Assembly: GCA_029379385.1 (NCBI GenBank)
Contig: CM055614.1
Location: forward strand, 19,821,994 to 19,885,993
DNA length: 64,000 nt
DNA from: Quillaja saponaria
Taxonomy: Eukaryota > Streptophyta > Magnoliopsida > Fabales > Quillajaceae
Direction: 5' to 3'
Made by a program: the position numbers and the translations under genes. How positions within the stretch are numbered: position 1 is the first letter of the stretch; each line of letters opens with the position of its first letter. The notes beneath the pieces were generated by a model. That model was not told where the DNA came from. It ran no database searches and saw nothing but the letters and a program-made list of their open reading frames with translations. Of this stretch, positions 35,569-48,000 are shown one piece after another.

Positions 35569-38391
35569 TTTGTGTATGTTACCCGGGGTGTATGTAGACT
35601 TGGTGATATGTTCTAATTCATTCTGAAACATCAAGTTTTGATTTTCTAACGTACTGTTCTTGGCCTCATATGATAAATGTGCATTGAGTTCATTTGTGTT
35701 TGTTTAGACACAATGACACATAGTGGTCGTGTTGTGAATGATCGTGTTGTGAGAGATATTAGAATATTGGCTTTGATTAGGAGTCAACCAATCCTTAACT
35801 GTTTTTATTAGAAATTTAGGTTATAAAGAACCATGAGTGATTTAGTTGGGATCCTAGTTTAGTAATAATAATCTTTATAAGAGGTAGGCTCTCCAATTTA
35901 GTTTAATAAAGGAGCTAGTTGCTCTTAAGATTAAAATTATTTAGGACTTCTATAATAACACTAAAGAGCAAAAGAGTTAAAAGATTTACTTGACGAAGAC
36001 TGAATGAACTTTTGCGGAAATCACCTTAAACTTATTTATTGTCACTGCGAAATGAACAGTGAAAATGCACATATATATGTAGTTTATGTACTTTCTCCCA
36101 AATCTCTTTTTAAGAGTTATCAATAGTTTCTTTTTTAACGTCAAATTTATAGACTAATCCCAATATTGAAAATTAAATCCTGAAATCAATACACTTATTG
36201 GCTAAAAGAACAAAGTCTAAATCACCTTAGCTTTGAGTATAACGAAGCTTCTGTTACTGTGCATTTCTATTTGAAAGCTAAAAGTGAGGATGTAAGATTA
36301 GTTGGACAAGGATTTTATTGGTTCTAACATGTTTCCATAGGATGCCTTAGTTTTTTTGTCAAAAGAAAAGATAATTCATTTCGACTATGTAATGATAACC
36401 GCAATTTAAATGAGGTTATAGTGAAAAATAAGTTATTCTCCCTAGTATTAATGATTTCTTTAATTAGTTATAAGGGGCTTAAAATGTTTTCCAACAAAAA
36501 AAAAATTAAAAAAAAAAAAATATCAATCTACATATTGGATATCACCAATTCTGAATCAAGAAGAATTGTTTTCTATACTCAATAAAAGTATAATGAATTC
36601 TAAGTCATGTCTTTTGAACTCACAAGGTTTTTGCTGCTTGTAGAGATTTAAACAGTTTTTATAGACTGTGCTAAATATTTCAAGTGGGAAATTGTGATAA
36701 AATATGTTGGAAGTTTGAAATTTATTGGATTTAGTTAAGTGTGTTGTAATGCAGAATGAAAAGTTAAGTTCAAGATTTATAGAACTTTTTATCGGATTTG
36801 AGAATATTTCATTAAGTTCTTATGTTTTTATTCAAAAACTTAGATTATCCGACTATTACAGAGATAAACTCAATCTAGAATATGAACCATAAAAGAAAAT
36901 ACCAATTAAACTAATAATAATAATAATTTTAGTTATAGTACTTAGTAAGTAAAGAAGAATCCTTTCAGCGGTATCAACTATTTATTTCACGTTTCTACGT
37001 TGCAATAAGTAGTTATGTTAAAGACTTAAACAGTCATAGATAATTATGAAATGATATTTTCTGAATAAAACAAGATAATTTTTTATTATGTATTTAGTAT
37101 TTCATTTCTTTTCTTAATTGAAGAAATAATTGGAAAATGAAATAGTAAGTATAGATTGGTACGGTTCAACTTAACGTTTTGTTCGTTTAAGTTTGATTGC
37201 ATTGTAACTTCATAATTTGGATGGGGTGTAACGTTTAATGAATTGCGAGTTAATATTAACCCAAAGAAAAATGGTAAGTACAGTTAGTCCATGACCGATT
37301 AATCATTATGTAAAATTTAATAGATTCTATTTATGACCTTTGGGGCCTTTTCAAAGGATCAACTATTAATGAAAATTTCCTGCTAGCCTTCTATAAAGTA
37401 TTTGTTAAGAAAAGGCTTCCAAATATAACGTGAATTAAACTCGTGCTGTCAAATAACCAACCCACAAAGAATAGGAAGGGTATAGTAGTATTATGAATAA
37501 CCTAGTATCAAATATAAGTAATAATATTAGCAAAAGAATGTTCTCTAGTGCTTTCAAATATGCTTAACTTTGCATATTCTGGTATAAGGACATCACAATT
37601 AAAACATTTATATCAATTATTTACAACAAAAAGTTTTGTATCATAAGAACTATATGCCACGTATAACAATATCACATATACGACTCCTAAAAAGTAACCA
37701 AATGAAATTAATAAATTGAATATGAAGGTCAAACTCTAATATAATATATATATGAGATAAGTCCTGGATATTTCCACCTCTTATTTCCCTTATACTAGAC
37801 TTTTAAGTCTTTTAATCAACTAGTTTAACCTTTCGAACATACATTTAGTATTAGTACTCTGTTTGGAAAGAGAGGCAACACGGTAGTCTTTGCACACTTT
37901 GTTTACATATTTGAATTTTTATATATTTATATATTCTTTAAAGGAAATAAGAAAATTAAGAAATCTGTAGATATTGTGGGAATAATTATAATTATTGTTA
38001 ACTAAGGAAAAAGTTTGCATAAATAAAAAAAACTCTTATAAATTTTAAAGTAAAAGTAAATAGAAGCAAATTAATTCCCCTCATGTAATTATCTGATTTA
38101 GTTCATCAATCTGAATTTAGATGTTTAATTATCAGAGTCGCGTAGTGGAAGTGTGGTAGGTCCATAACCCACAGGTTCCAGAAAATAAAAGTGAATAAAA
38201 ACATAACATGTGAAAAGTAATCAAAGGCAAATGTAAATAGACAAGTTCTTAAACTTTCTTTGATGAAAACTATTCAGTAGTATTATAAAAAAACAAGAAA
38301 TTATGTGGAAAACTAGAGTTACATTGAAACAACAATATTTACATCCGATTTAGGTAAACAATTTATATGTATCCTTTGTTGTGGAATTTCT
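35569..38391 (+). pseudogene. Element B interior, gag-pol remnants
   Basis: 35,580-35,720 matches A's leader; a gag start (MTHSGRVVNDRVV) follows at about 35,713. Around 36,290-36,680 a reverse-transcriptase relic is readable (VKRKDNSFRLCNDNRNLNEV), aligned with A's [20 protein letters not shown] but full of stops and frame shifts. 38,240-38,340 resembles the end of A's integrase/chromodomain region. Protease, RNase H and most of integrase are unrecognisable or deleted. Confidence 0.65.
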
Positions 38392-38406
38392 TTTAAGGGA
38401 GGGAGA
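38392..38406 (+). promoter_or_regulatory. Polypurine tract of B
   Basis: aaagggagggaga directly precedes the right LTR, in the position where plus-strand DNA synthesis is primed. Confidence 0.75.
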
Positions 38407-38407
38407 T

Positions 38408-41400
38408 TGGTATAACCCGTATCATAAAGTTCAGTTTTATATATAATGTTTAAATTCTAGTTATAAAAGTAAACAAATTAAATAAGTGGCAGTGTAATTG
38501 AACTTGTTAGAAACCGATAATGTAATGTACATGTTAGAATGGTGGTACGTAACCTATTGTGAATAGGTAAATAAAATTTTACATAAAGTAAAATTTAAAA
38601 TAAATGAACACTTGAAAATATATATATATATTGGCAATGCAAAAATTAAATTTCATTTTATTGTTAGTTAACTTGGAATTAAGTTTTCACCTCAAGTAAA
38701 TTTTTTTTTATAAAAACACATGTACACACTATTTTAAGTGGTGGAGGAAAAGTCATGTATATATATATATACACACACACTTGGACTAAATTTTTACCAC
38801 ATGTTTTGTTGACCTTGACCTTTAACTTTTTTGTTTTTTTTTTCTCTCCACTCCATCGACTCTCAATTCCTTTTATTCCTTTCTTTTCTCTTCCTTTTCA
38901 CACACACAACTGACTTCCTTTCCTCTAATTTTCTGTTGCTGCCGAGCTCCACTTTCCCCTATTCTTAGTGTCCATAAAAAAAAAATCCTTGGAATTAAGT
39001 CTCTTTCCTAGCCTATTTCTTAAAGTTTTTCACGTTGGCTATGACAAGTTTGGCTGGGCTTTCTGTATTTATGTTTTTTTCCTTTCGGGCTGTGTTTCCA
39101 TATCTCCTCTATTTTGCTTTATGCTAGTTGGTCTTGGCCAAGATGAGCTTTCTCTTTTCATTTTTATCTTATTTCACTTTCCTTGCAAGGGGTTGGGTGA
39201 GTGAGTTGAGCTAATTTTGCCCTTTGAGCAATCTGTTTTGTGTTCCTAGTTTGAGCACTAGCATGAGATTATGTTAAACTCCTAGTTTCAGCCTTGTTGT
39301 GTAAGGCCAACTATCATAAACCCTTTGCTCTTTCACCTAGAGTTCAAGGATTCAATCTTGGTTTTGTGGCAGCTGTGAGGGATGGTATGACAGCTCTTTT
39401 TTGTTTTTTTTTTTTTAGCTTTTACGTGGGATAGTTAAGAGGGTGGTAATGATACTTAGTGTAATTCTCTTGCTCTAGTTAGGTGTTTGTTTTGAGTAGC
39501 TTTAACAATATATTAGAGTAAGCAAGTTAAACAAAATAGTTTGATTATATAATGGGTAAAGGTAAGCAAGTATAGCTTTTGGAGGTCTACTAGTTTAATT
39601 ATTATATGTGCATTAGAAGTGTGCTAGTTGGTGAGTTAAGTTAAGGACTTAATAAATTCTAAGTGCTAACTTGTCAGTTAACTTAGGTAATTGAAGTTTA
39701 GAACCTTAGTATATAAAAGACTTAAATAGGAATGTTGGGAATTATGAATGAAAGTTTAAGAGTTTATTTGGTAGTCTTATAGTGATTAAAATTGGGAATT
39801 TTGGATTTGAATATGTTGATATAAGAATTGTATACTTAAATCTTGATGAATTCTAAGTAAAAAATTTAATTGGAATTTGTGTAATGTTAATGGATTAGTG
39901 TTGAAAATGAGAGTTAAATAGTTATTGAATGGTGAAGGGCCAAATTTCATGGATTAAAGAAATCTTGTGTTTTTGGTACTTTAGGATTAAGTTAAGCTAT
40001 GAATTCTAAAGAGAAAATGTATCTTAGGGTCTTCAGATGATGTATGCAAAATTTCATAACCTGGTTCCAAGTATATTTTTTGGTAGAGTTATTGGACTAC
40101 AACTAGGTCCATGCAGGATTTTAGTGAGTTTTGGTCAGTTCAAGGAGACTTCGTCAGGGGTTTGGTTGGAATCAGCTTAAGACCTCTAAATAAAAGTTAT
40201 TACTAACATACTAAAGAGTAAATCTGGAGTGGTACAGATCTTAATTTCATGTTTGTGTATTTTAAAGGTATTAGAATTCATGAGGTACTGATCAAACTTG
40301 TTTTGGTGTGACTAACTTTAGAGGGTCTTAAAGGCTGATTTAAGTGTGTAGTGCTGAAGATAAAATGTTCTTAACATCTTTATTAACTAGAATATAAAGT
40401 TTCGTAATTTAATATCCAAGTATGAGAACTTTATAATAATCAGAATCAGAGGTTGGTAACCAGGAATTTGTGTAGTACCCTGTTTTTGGTTAACGTAAGG
40501 AATTGAGTTCAAGGTTGATTTGAGGAAAAGTTTCTAAAGAAGAAAGATAGATAACTTCTTAAAGATACATTAAAAACTTGAGTTTGTTAAATTTGGTTTA
40601 GTATATAAGCAAAACTCAAATATATTTTCAAGATCGATATGAAAATAACTAAAGAAAAGTTAACTTTAAATAAATACTTAAAACCTAATCACTCTAGATT
40701 TTTGTAATTAAAATGTTATAACTTATAAAACAGATAAGCTAAATAGTATGTGGAAAATGTAATTGTAGCTTTGAAAAATATGGTTGAATCAACGACATGC
40801 ATGAACACAAATACAAGTGACGAATGAAATCAGTTAAAGGTGAGTGATTAATTGTTACCCTTTAGTGGCTAGATTATTATGTTTATTCATGTGTATTCGA
40901 ATAAAGGTGTAATGTGAAAATAAATAAATAAATAAACATGTACAATGTTGTATTGAGTTAATTGAATTGTGTTTGGTGTTTAAAATTTTTTGTTGTTGAT
41001 AAGGGCCAACGGAGTGAAATATTTTCTAAAATGATTTTTTTTTTGAAACTAAAATCCAAGTGCAACTAGAATGTTTTAAGATTTTCTGATTATGCTATAG
41101 TGCTCAACCCTGGTGGGTGGATTTGAAGAAGGGATTTAATGATTCTGATTTCAGTGATTCTCTTTCTGATACTATTTGGTGTGCGGGGGCAAAATTTTCG
41201 GTAGGAGGTAATTGCAAGGCTGAGTTATTCAGTTTGCCCTTTGCTTGCTTTGATTGTGTTGATTGGATTATACATAGTGTTACTTGAACTGTGCTTGCTA
41301 AGTTTTATATTTTCGTGATTGTATATGTGTAATCTTATTAGTTTTGGAATATATGATATGTGGATATTAGTTGATTATATATTCTATACATATGTTGAGT

Positions 41401-41910
41401 GATGCTAGTACCCTTTGGATACAATTTTTCACTCACAGAGTCTATAGGACTCATCTCGTTCTTTGTTGATTTGTCAAGTGTTCTGTGACAAGGTAATTCT
41501 TCGAAATCTCAATCTTGAAGTCAAATGATTAAAGTTTGCAGTCACACTAGAGTTGTGGGGTGTATGGTCATATGATGTGTAATAGACTAGGTGATTGTAT
41601 TATGATGAGAAACAGAGTGAAGCTCCTTAGTCTGGTTATCTTTATTGTTGTTTTTGTTTTGTAAAAATAGGTATACTTGTTTGTATTTTAAGGCATGTTT
41701 CATATTACAGGTAACTTCTGTAGAATTTTTAGTAAATTGTTATTTATTTTAGTAATCAAACTTTTACAATTAACTTATGTTTTGTAAAATTTGTCTTTAT
41801 GTCTTGGTTTAGTCAAGAGTCATATAGGTTCAGTTATGGTAAAGTCAGGGTTAAAGAGGTTTGGGTTATCCAATTATTCGGTCATTCATGCCTCCATGAA
41901 GGGTATGACA
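38408..41910 (+). repeat. Right LTR of B (3,503 bp)
   Basis: The most complete B LTR: starts TGGTATAACCC, ends GGGTATGACA, and carries the palindrome at 41,438-41,452 (GAGTCTATAGGACTC). Compared with the left LTR it retains the final 880 bp. The ORF at 38,968-39,204 lies within it and has no domain. Confidence 0.8.
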
Positions 41911-42600
41911 TAGTTTATGTTAAGGATACTTAGTAGGAGTGTCCTTTTTTGGAGCAGATTCCAATGATATAGGAATTTCTTGATGTGTTTCCAGAATAGT
42001 TTCTTAGACTTCCTCCTGAGTGAGAGATAGAGTTTGGTATGGAGTTATTACCTAGTACTCAACCGATCTCTATTCCCCCTATTGGATGGCTCCTAGTGAA
42101 TTGAAGGAGCTAAATGTGTAGTTGTACAATTTGCTGTGTAAGAGATTTATTCGTCCCAGTTCATCTTCTTGGGGTGTTCCTATCCTTTTTGTTAAAAAGA
42201 AAGATGGCTTATTTAGACTGTGCATTGATTATCGGCAGCTGAATAAAGTGACAATAAAAAACAAGTATCCCCTCTCCAAGATTGATGATTTATTTGATCA
42301 GTTGCAGGGAGCTCAGTATTTTTCTAAGATTGATTTTCGTTCAGGGTATCACCAACTCTGGATTAAGAAGGAAAGTATTTTGAAGACTGCTTTTCGCACC
42401 TCATATGGACAATATGAGTTCTTAGTTATGTCTTTTGGATTTTCTAATGCTCATGCAGCGTTCATCAATCTGATAAACAGAGTATTCAAGCCTTTCTTGG
42501 ACAAGTTTTTCATTGTTTTCATTGATGATATCCTGGAGTATTCTCAGAGTAAAAAGGAGCATGAAATGCATCTTTTATGATTTTAGTGTCTGAAATTTGA
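41911..42600 (+). pseudogene. Element A reverse transcriptase
   Basis: The linker carries the conserved LDVFPE motif. The RT core 42,122-42,580 is open for 152 residues: [52 protein letters not shown] and the catalytic box VFIDDIL (the FIDD/YVDD aspartates are present). A TGA at 42,578 and a jump from KFEVFW directly to ARYYRMF show that about 40 residues of the RT-RNase H connection are deleted. Confidence 0.87.
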
Positions 42601-42612
42601 AGTTTTCTGGGT

Positions 42613-43150
42613 TTGGCTAGATATTACAGGATGTTCATTAAGAACCTCTCCCGTATTCCTGCTCCTTTAACTCGATTGACTCATAATGGAGTTAAGTTTG
42701 TTTGGTCCGAGGCGTGTGAGGAAAGTTTTGAGAAGTTAAATACTTATTTGACCTCAGCTTCTGTTACACTCCCTTCAGGTATGGGTAAGTATATGGTGTT
42801 TTGTGATACTTCTTCTATCAGACTTGGATGTGTTTTAATGTATGATGGTAAAGTGGTGGTGTATACTTTGAGACAGTTGAAGAAACATGAGTTGAACTAT
42901 CCCACCCATGATCTTGAAATGGCAATTGTGATCTTTGCATTGAAGATTTAGAAACATTACTTGTATGGTAAAACTTATGAGATTCTCATGAATCACAAAA
43001 ACCTTAAATACATATTTGATCAGAAAGATTTGAATTAGAGGCAAAGTAGGTGGATTGAGTTGTTAGAAGATTATGACTGCTCCATTTCTTATCATCCAGG
43101 GAAAGCTAATGTGGTGGCAGATGCTCTGAGTAGGAAGTCAATAAGTAAGT
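42613..43150 (+). pseudogene. Element A RNase H domain
   Basis: [14 protein letters not shown] to VVADALSRKS. Visible RNase H residues: D in FCDTSS, E in HDLEMA, and the final D in VVADALSRK. The third catalytic position, normally TDHKSLKY, reads MNHKNLKY (D to N). TAG replaces Trp before KHYLYG, and another stop follows DLN. The domain is dead in this copy. Confidence 0.82.
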
Positions 43151-43671
43151 TTATCCCATTTGATGGCAGTTCCCAGTCGAGTTGTAAAAGATTTGCAGAG
43201 GTGCATGGTTGTTGGGGTTATATTTAAAGTATCACTTAGTGGGTGTTATTAGCCCATATTCAAGTGAAATCCACTTTTATTGAAGCAGTAAAAGCAGCAC
43301 AAGCAGCTGATTCTGAGGTGTGTTTAGAAAAGCTAAATGTGATTAGAATGTTATTGGTGATTTCAAGGTGGATAGCGAAGGAGTACTGAGGTATCATGAT
43401 TGTATAGTTGTGTCATCTGATCCTTAGTTGAGAAAGAAGATTCTTGAAGCGGCTAATTGTTTATCCTATATAATACATCCTGGTTCCTCTAAAATGTATC
43501 AGGACTTGAAGAAGTTTTATTGATGGGATGGTATGAAGAATTATGTAATTGATTTTTTTTTCAAGTGGTTGGTGTGCCAACAGGTGAAAGCTGAACATTA
43601 GAAACCTGTAGGAACATTGCAAAGGTTAGATATTCCAGAGTGGAAATGGGAAAAAGTTACTATGGACTTTG
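43151..43671 (+). pseudogene. Element A integrase, N-terminal part
   Basis: The spacer after RNase H leads to a zinc-finger relic (IHPGSSKMYQDL ... WLVCQQVKAEH), in which at least one His and one Cys of the H2C2 set are lost. IPEWKWEKVTMDFV follows, the start of the catalytic core. It is cut at ctttg (43,667-43,671) by solo LTR C. Confidence 0.8.
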
Positions 43672-46600
43672 TGTTATAACTCGATATTTTTAATATACAC
43701 TTTGGAATGTTAAAATTTATTGTAACTTTTACCACTTTATTGGTTGAAATAAAACTTAAAACCCAATTGTGTAAACTTTATTGATAAATTAAATAAATAT
43801 TTAATTAAAGCAATAAGAGAGGAAATAATTATGGTATATGTATATATATAAAGTGGTACATATATTTAAGATAAAATCTCAACCACATTTTTTAAAGGTT
43901 GACTAGAACTTAACTTTTTCTAATTTTTGTCTCATTCCTTTTTTATCTTTATCTTTCCTTCATTTTCTTTGTATCTTCACTGTTTCCTTGTCTGCCATTT
44001 ATCATTTCCACCACCATTGTTTTGCTTTTAAAGAGCTTAGCTTCCTCTCTTGAAACAACCATGGATTTAGGGGTGCAAATTAACCTATTTCACTCATTTC
44101 TTGCTCGTTATAGAAACTGGGGTTTGTTGGGTCGTGTGGGAGGATAAAGGAGGAATTTGTAAGCAATCCTTATCCTCTGTTTTATAAGGTAGAAGTTGAA
44201 CTAGATCTTGCCACAATAAAGACTTCAAACTCATTTGAGGTGGAGTGGTGTGACCATAGGAAGGTGGCTGTGGGCGGCTGTGTTTGAGATGAAGCCGTGT
44301 GAGTGTCTTACCTTGTTTAGCTTATTTATTCCTACTCTATCTTGGACGTTGCTACTAGCCTAGAAGACTACCTGATGCCATGGAGATTCTAGCTAGAAAG
44401 GCAGCTTTGGTGGCTTCAAATTTTTCTTGTGAGCCATTGAAGTAAGTAGGAAACAATCTAACTTTTAGCACTTGGTTGCTGTCCTCTGTTTTGGGGTAGC
44501 AACTCCTTCATTTTGTCTTCCTTTCTCACTCGGTTTTAAAGGTTAGTTGGAGGCAGTGGTGAAACTAAGGTACGACATGGAAATTATGAAAGTTGTCAAG
44601 TTTAAGCAAAAGGTTAAAGCAATGGATACATAAATAGTTATACCTCGTCATGGAAATAGGAAAGATAAGACTTGTATGCTTTAAGGTAAATGACTTCTAA
44701 AATGCTAGTTAGTTGGAATTCTACACTTGAAATAGGTATAATATGGAAAATTTAAGAATCTTATTAACTAAACATACATATAATGAAGGAAATTATATAT
44801 AGTCTATACGATGCTTAAGAGAAATAAAATAGGAAGTTATGCCTAAATGAAATTAGTTGTAATGGAATGAGTTTTTTATTCTTGGTGGTTAGTTATTATT
44901 GGAATTTAAATAAAAAGTTCATAAACAAAAACAAGAATGGTTGATTAATGTGGTGAATTGAGGATTTGATGAAAGTCAGTAATGGGTATGAACAAAAGAG
45001 GTTAGTTGTGGGTAAAGTATTAGAAAATGAGAGTTAAACGGTTTTTGAAGGGATGTAGGGCAGATTTCATGGGTTAGAGAAATCTTGTATTTTGGGTGTC
45101 TTTGGGACTGAATTAAATTAAGAGTTCTAAAGTGAAAGTATAGCTTAGTGTCTTAGGATGATATTTATAAAATTTCATAACTTGGTTCCACATATATGTA
45201 TTGGTAGAGTAATTAGGATTATAGCTAGGCCTATGCAGGATTTTAGGTGAGCTTCAGTCAGTCCGAAGGACTTTTTCGAGTGTTATGGTTAGAATTAGCG
45301 TATGACCTCTAAATAAGACTTGTACCCAACAGATTAAGGGACAAATCTAGAGTGGTTGAGGTCTTAATTCCATGTTATGTGTATTTTGGAGGTGTTAAAA
45401 TTCATGGTTGTGATTTTCGAGTCTTGACTAAACCTATTTTGAAGTAATTGATGTTAAAGGGTCTTAAAGAGTGATTAGGAGTATAATGCTTAAGATTAAA
45501 TGTTCCTAATATCTTGAGAAACTATACTGGAAAGTTTCGTAATTTAACTCCCAATTATGAGAATTCTATAAGCATCAAAATCTGAGGTTGCCAACCAAGA
45601 ATTTTACGAGAGCCCTGTATTTGTTCATGTGAGGAATTAAATGGGTTCAAGGCTGATTTTAGGAGAAGTTTCGAAATAAAAAAGGTAGCTAACTTCCTAA
45701 AGTTAATGTTTAAACTTGATTTTGTTGAATTGGATTAAGTATGTAAGCTAAAATCAAACATATATCCAAGGGGGGTTGTAAAAATGCCAAAAAAAAGTAA
45801 ACTTTAAATAAATACTTGAATTTTAATAACTCTAGATTTTCATAATCAAAATTTTATAACTTATAAAGTTGATAAACTTAATAATACTTGGAAATTTAAT
45901 TGTAGCTCCATAATTTATGGTTAAGCCAACATAGCGCGTGAACACAAGAGTAAGTGACAAATGAGATTGGTAAATAGTGAGTAGTTAACTGTTACCCTTT
46001 GGTTGCTAGATTGTTATGTGTAATTGTATGTGAATTTGAATACATGTGTTTTATGGAAAAAAAAGCATATGCAGTGTTTTATTGAGTTATTTGAATTATG
46101 GTTGATGTTTGAAATTGTTTGTGATTAATAAGGGCCAACAAAATGAATTTTCTGAAAAATAATTTTTATTTCCGAAATTGAAATCTAAGTGCACCTAGGA
46201 TATTTTGAATTGATATTCTTAAATGAGATATTTTGATTCTGATAAGTTCTTTAAAAAGATTAAGTGCTTAGCCCTGGTAGGATGGATTGTGCACGGAGAA
46301 TTAACCTGTTGTGTAGGCGCGTAATTAGTCCAGTGGGGGGAGATACTGTGTGCATGGCTTAGTTACTCTGTTGGCCCTTTGTTTGATTTGTGTGCTTTGA
46401 ATTGATTTGATTGAATTATACAATGTACTATTTGAACTATGCTTGTTAAGCTTATGTTTTCGTAATCGTGTATGTGTAACATTAGTGTTTTACAAATTAT
46501 GATATTTTGATATTAATTAACTACATATATTATATACTTGTGTTGTTAGTACTCAAATGGTACGATTTTTCACTCAGTGAGTCTGTAGGACTTACCCCTC

Positions 46601-47092
46601 TTTGTTTATATATATATATATATTTAGTAACATGATTTGAAAGGACAATAATTATCGATACTGGACTTGCCAAATGTTAGGCGACAAGGTATATTCGGAA
46701 TCTCATACTTGAAATTAAGGATGAAAATTTATAGTCACACTAGAACTGTGGGTTGTCAAATTTTGTGTTATGTAATAGTCTAGTTATCTGTTATTTATGA
46801 TATTTTTGGAGTGAAGCTCCTTTGTGTAATTCCATTTTATTATATATAAGCAGGTATACTTGTTTGTATTTTGAGGCATGTTTCATATTATAGGGAACCT
46901 CTGCATAAATTTTCAGTAAATTGTTGTTTGTTTCAGTAAACAAACTTTTACAATGAACTTATGTTTTATAAATTTTTTTTTTTTTATGTATTGGTTTAGT
47001 CAAAAGTCGTATGTATTTAGTTGTAGTAAAGTCAAGATTACAAAGGTTTATCCAATCCTCTGGCCAGTCATGCCTCCGTGAAGGGTGTGACA
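43672..47092 (+). mobile_element. Solo LTR C (3,421 bp) inside A's integrase
   Basis: Starts TGTTATAACTCG, ends GAAGGGTGTGACA, and has perfect 5-bp target duplications ctttg at 43,667-43,671 and 47,093-47,097. It has no internal region, PBS or PPT, so it is a solo LTR left by LTR-LTR recombination. It is closely related to LTR E (24,690-28,108). Palindrome at 46,579-46,593. Confidence 0.92.
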
Positions 47093-47983
47093 CTTTGTAT
47101 TAGGACTTCCTAAGACTTTTAAGGGTTTTGATTCAATTTGGGTTATTGTGGATCAATTAACTAAATCTGTACATATCCTTCTAGTAAAGACCATGCATTT
47201 AGCACATCAGTATGCTAAGTTGTATATGAACTAGATTGTTTTATTACATGGAATACTGGTTTCTATTATCTCTGACCAGGGTGCTCTATTTGTTGTTATG
47301 TTATAGAAGTCTTTTAAAGAGGCTCTTGGTACTTAATTGCTGTTTAGTACAGCTTTTCATCCTCAAACTGATGTCAGTCCAAGAAAACTATACAAACCTT
47401 AGAGGATTTGTTGCGAGCTTATGACATGGATTTTAAGGGTAATTGGTATCAGCACCTTCCACTTATAGAATTTGCTTATAATAACAGTTATCACAGTAGC
47501 ATTCAAATAGCACCATTTGAAGCATTGTATAGAAGGAAATGTAGGTCTCTAGTTAGATGGATAAAAATAGGTGAGTATCAGCTACTTAGACTAGAGTTAG
47601 TTTAGGATGCAGTGTAAGGTGGGAACAGTAGTGTACAAGTTGGTATTACCACCGGACTTGGATAAGGTACATCCGGTTTTCATGTATCTCTATTTCGCAA
47701 GTATTTTCCAAATGAGTCTCATGTTCTACTGATTCAAGAGGTACAAGTAGGTAAAAATTTGACGTACAAGGAACAACCAGTGGCAATCATTGATAGACAA
47801 GTCCGTAAACTTTAATCAAAGGTTATTCCTCGATAAAAGTTGTATGGCAACATCACGAGAATAAATAAGCCAGTGGGGAATCCGAGAAAGCATTAAAGTA
47901 ACAATATCCATATCTCTTTGAATGATTTAGGTAAATGATGCATTCATAACTTTTCCATTTAAAATTAAGGACAAACTTCTTTT
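47093..47983 (+). pseudogene. Element A integrase, C-terminal part, and tail
   Basis: The reading resumes LGLPKTFKGFDSIWVIVDQL immediately after LTR C. ISDQGALF holds the second catalytic Asp. STAFHPQTD and, in another frame, FKGNWYQHLPLIEFAYNNSY and APFEALYRRKCRS follow. The end (47,640-47,880) resembles the chromodomain-like tail (RQVRKL). Several stops and frame shifts occur, for example around 47,232 and 47,330-47,410. Confidence 0.82.
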
Positions 47984-47998
47984 AAGGGGGGGTGGAGA
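47984..47998 (+). promoter_or_regulatory. Polypurine tract of A
   Basis: aagggggggtggaga, 2 bases before the 3' LTR. Confidence 0.82.
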
Positions 47999-48000
47999 GT

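Larger units (their letters stand above)
32882..41910 (+). mobile_element. Nested Ty3/gypsy element B inside A
   Basis: Starts TGTTATAACTC and ends GGGTATGACA, with two direct LTRs. Flanks tagcc (32,877-32,881) and tagtt (41,911-41,915) differ only by two C-to-T changes and are a plausible target duplication. The A coding order (protease before, RT after) confirms insertion. The interior is a wrecked gag-pol of only 2.8 kb, so most coding DNA has been lost. Confidence 0.82.
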
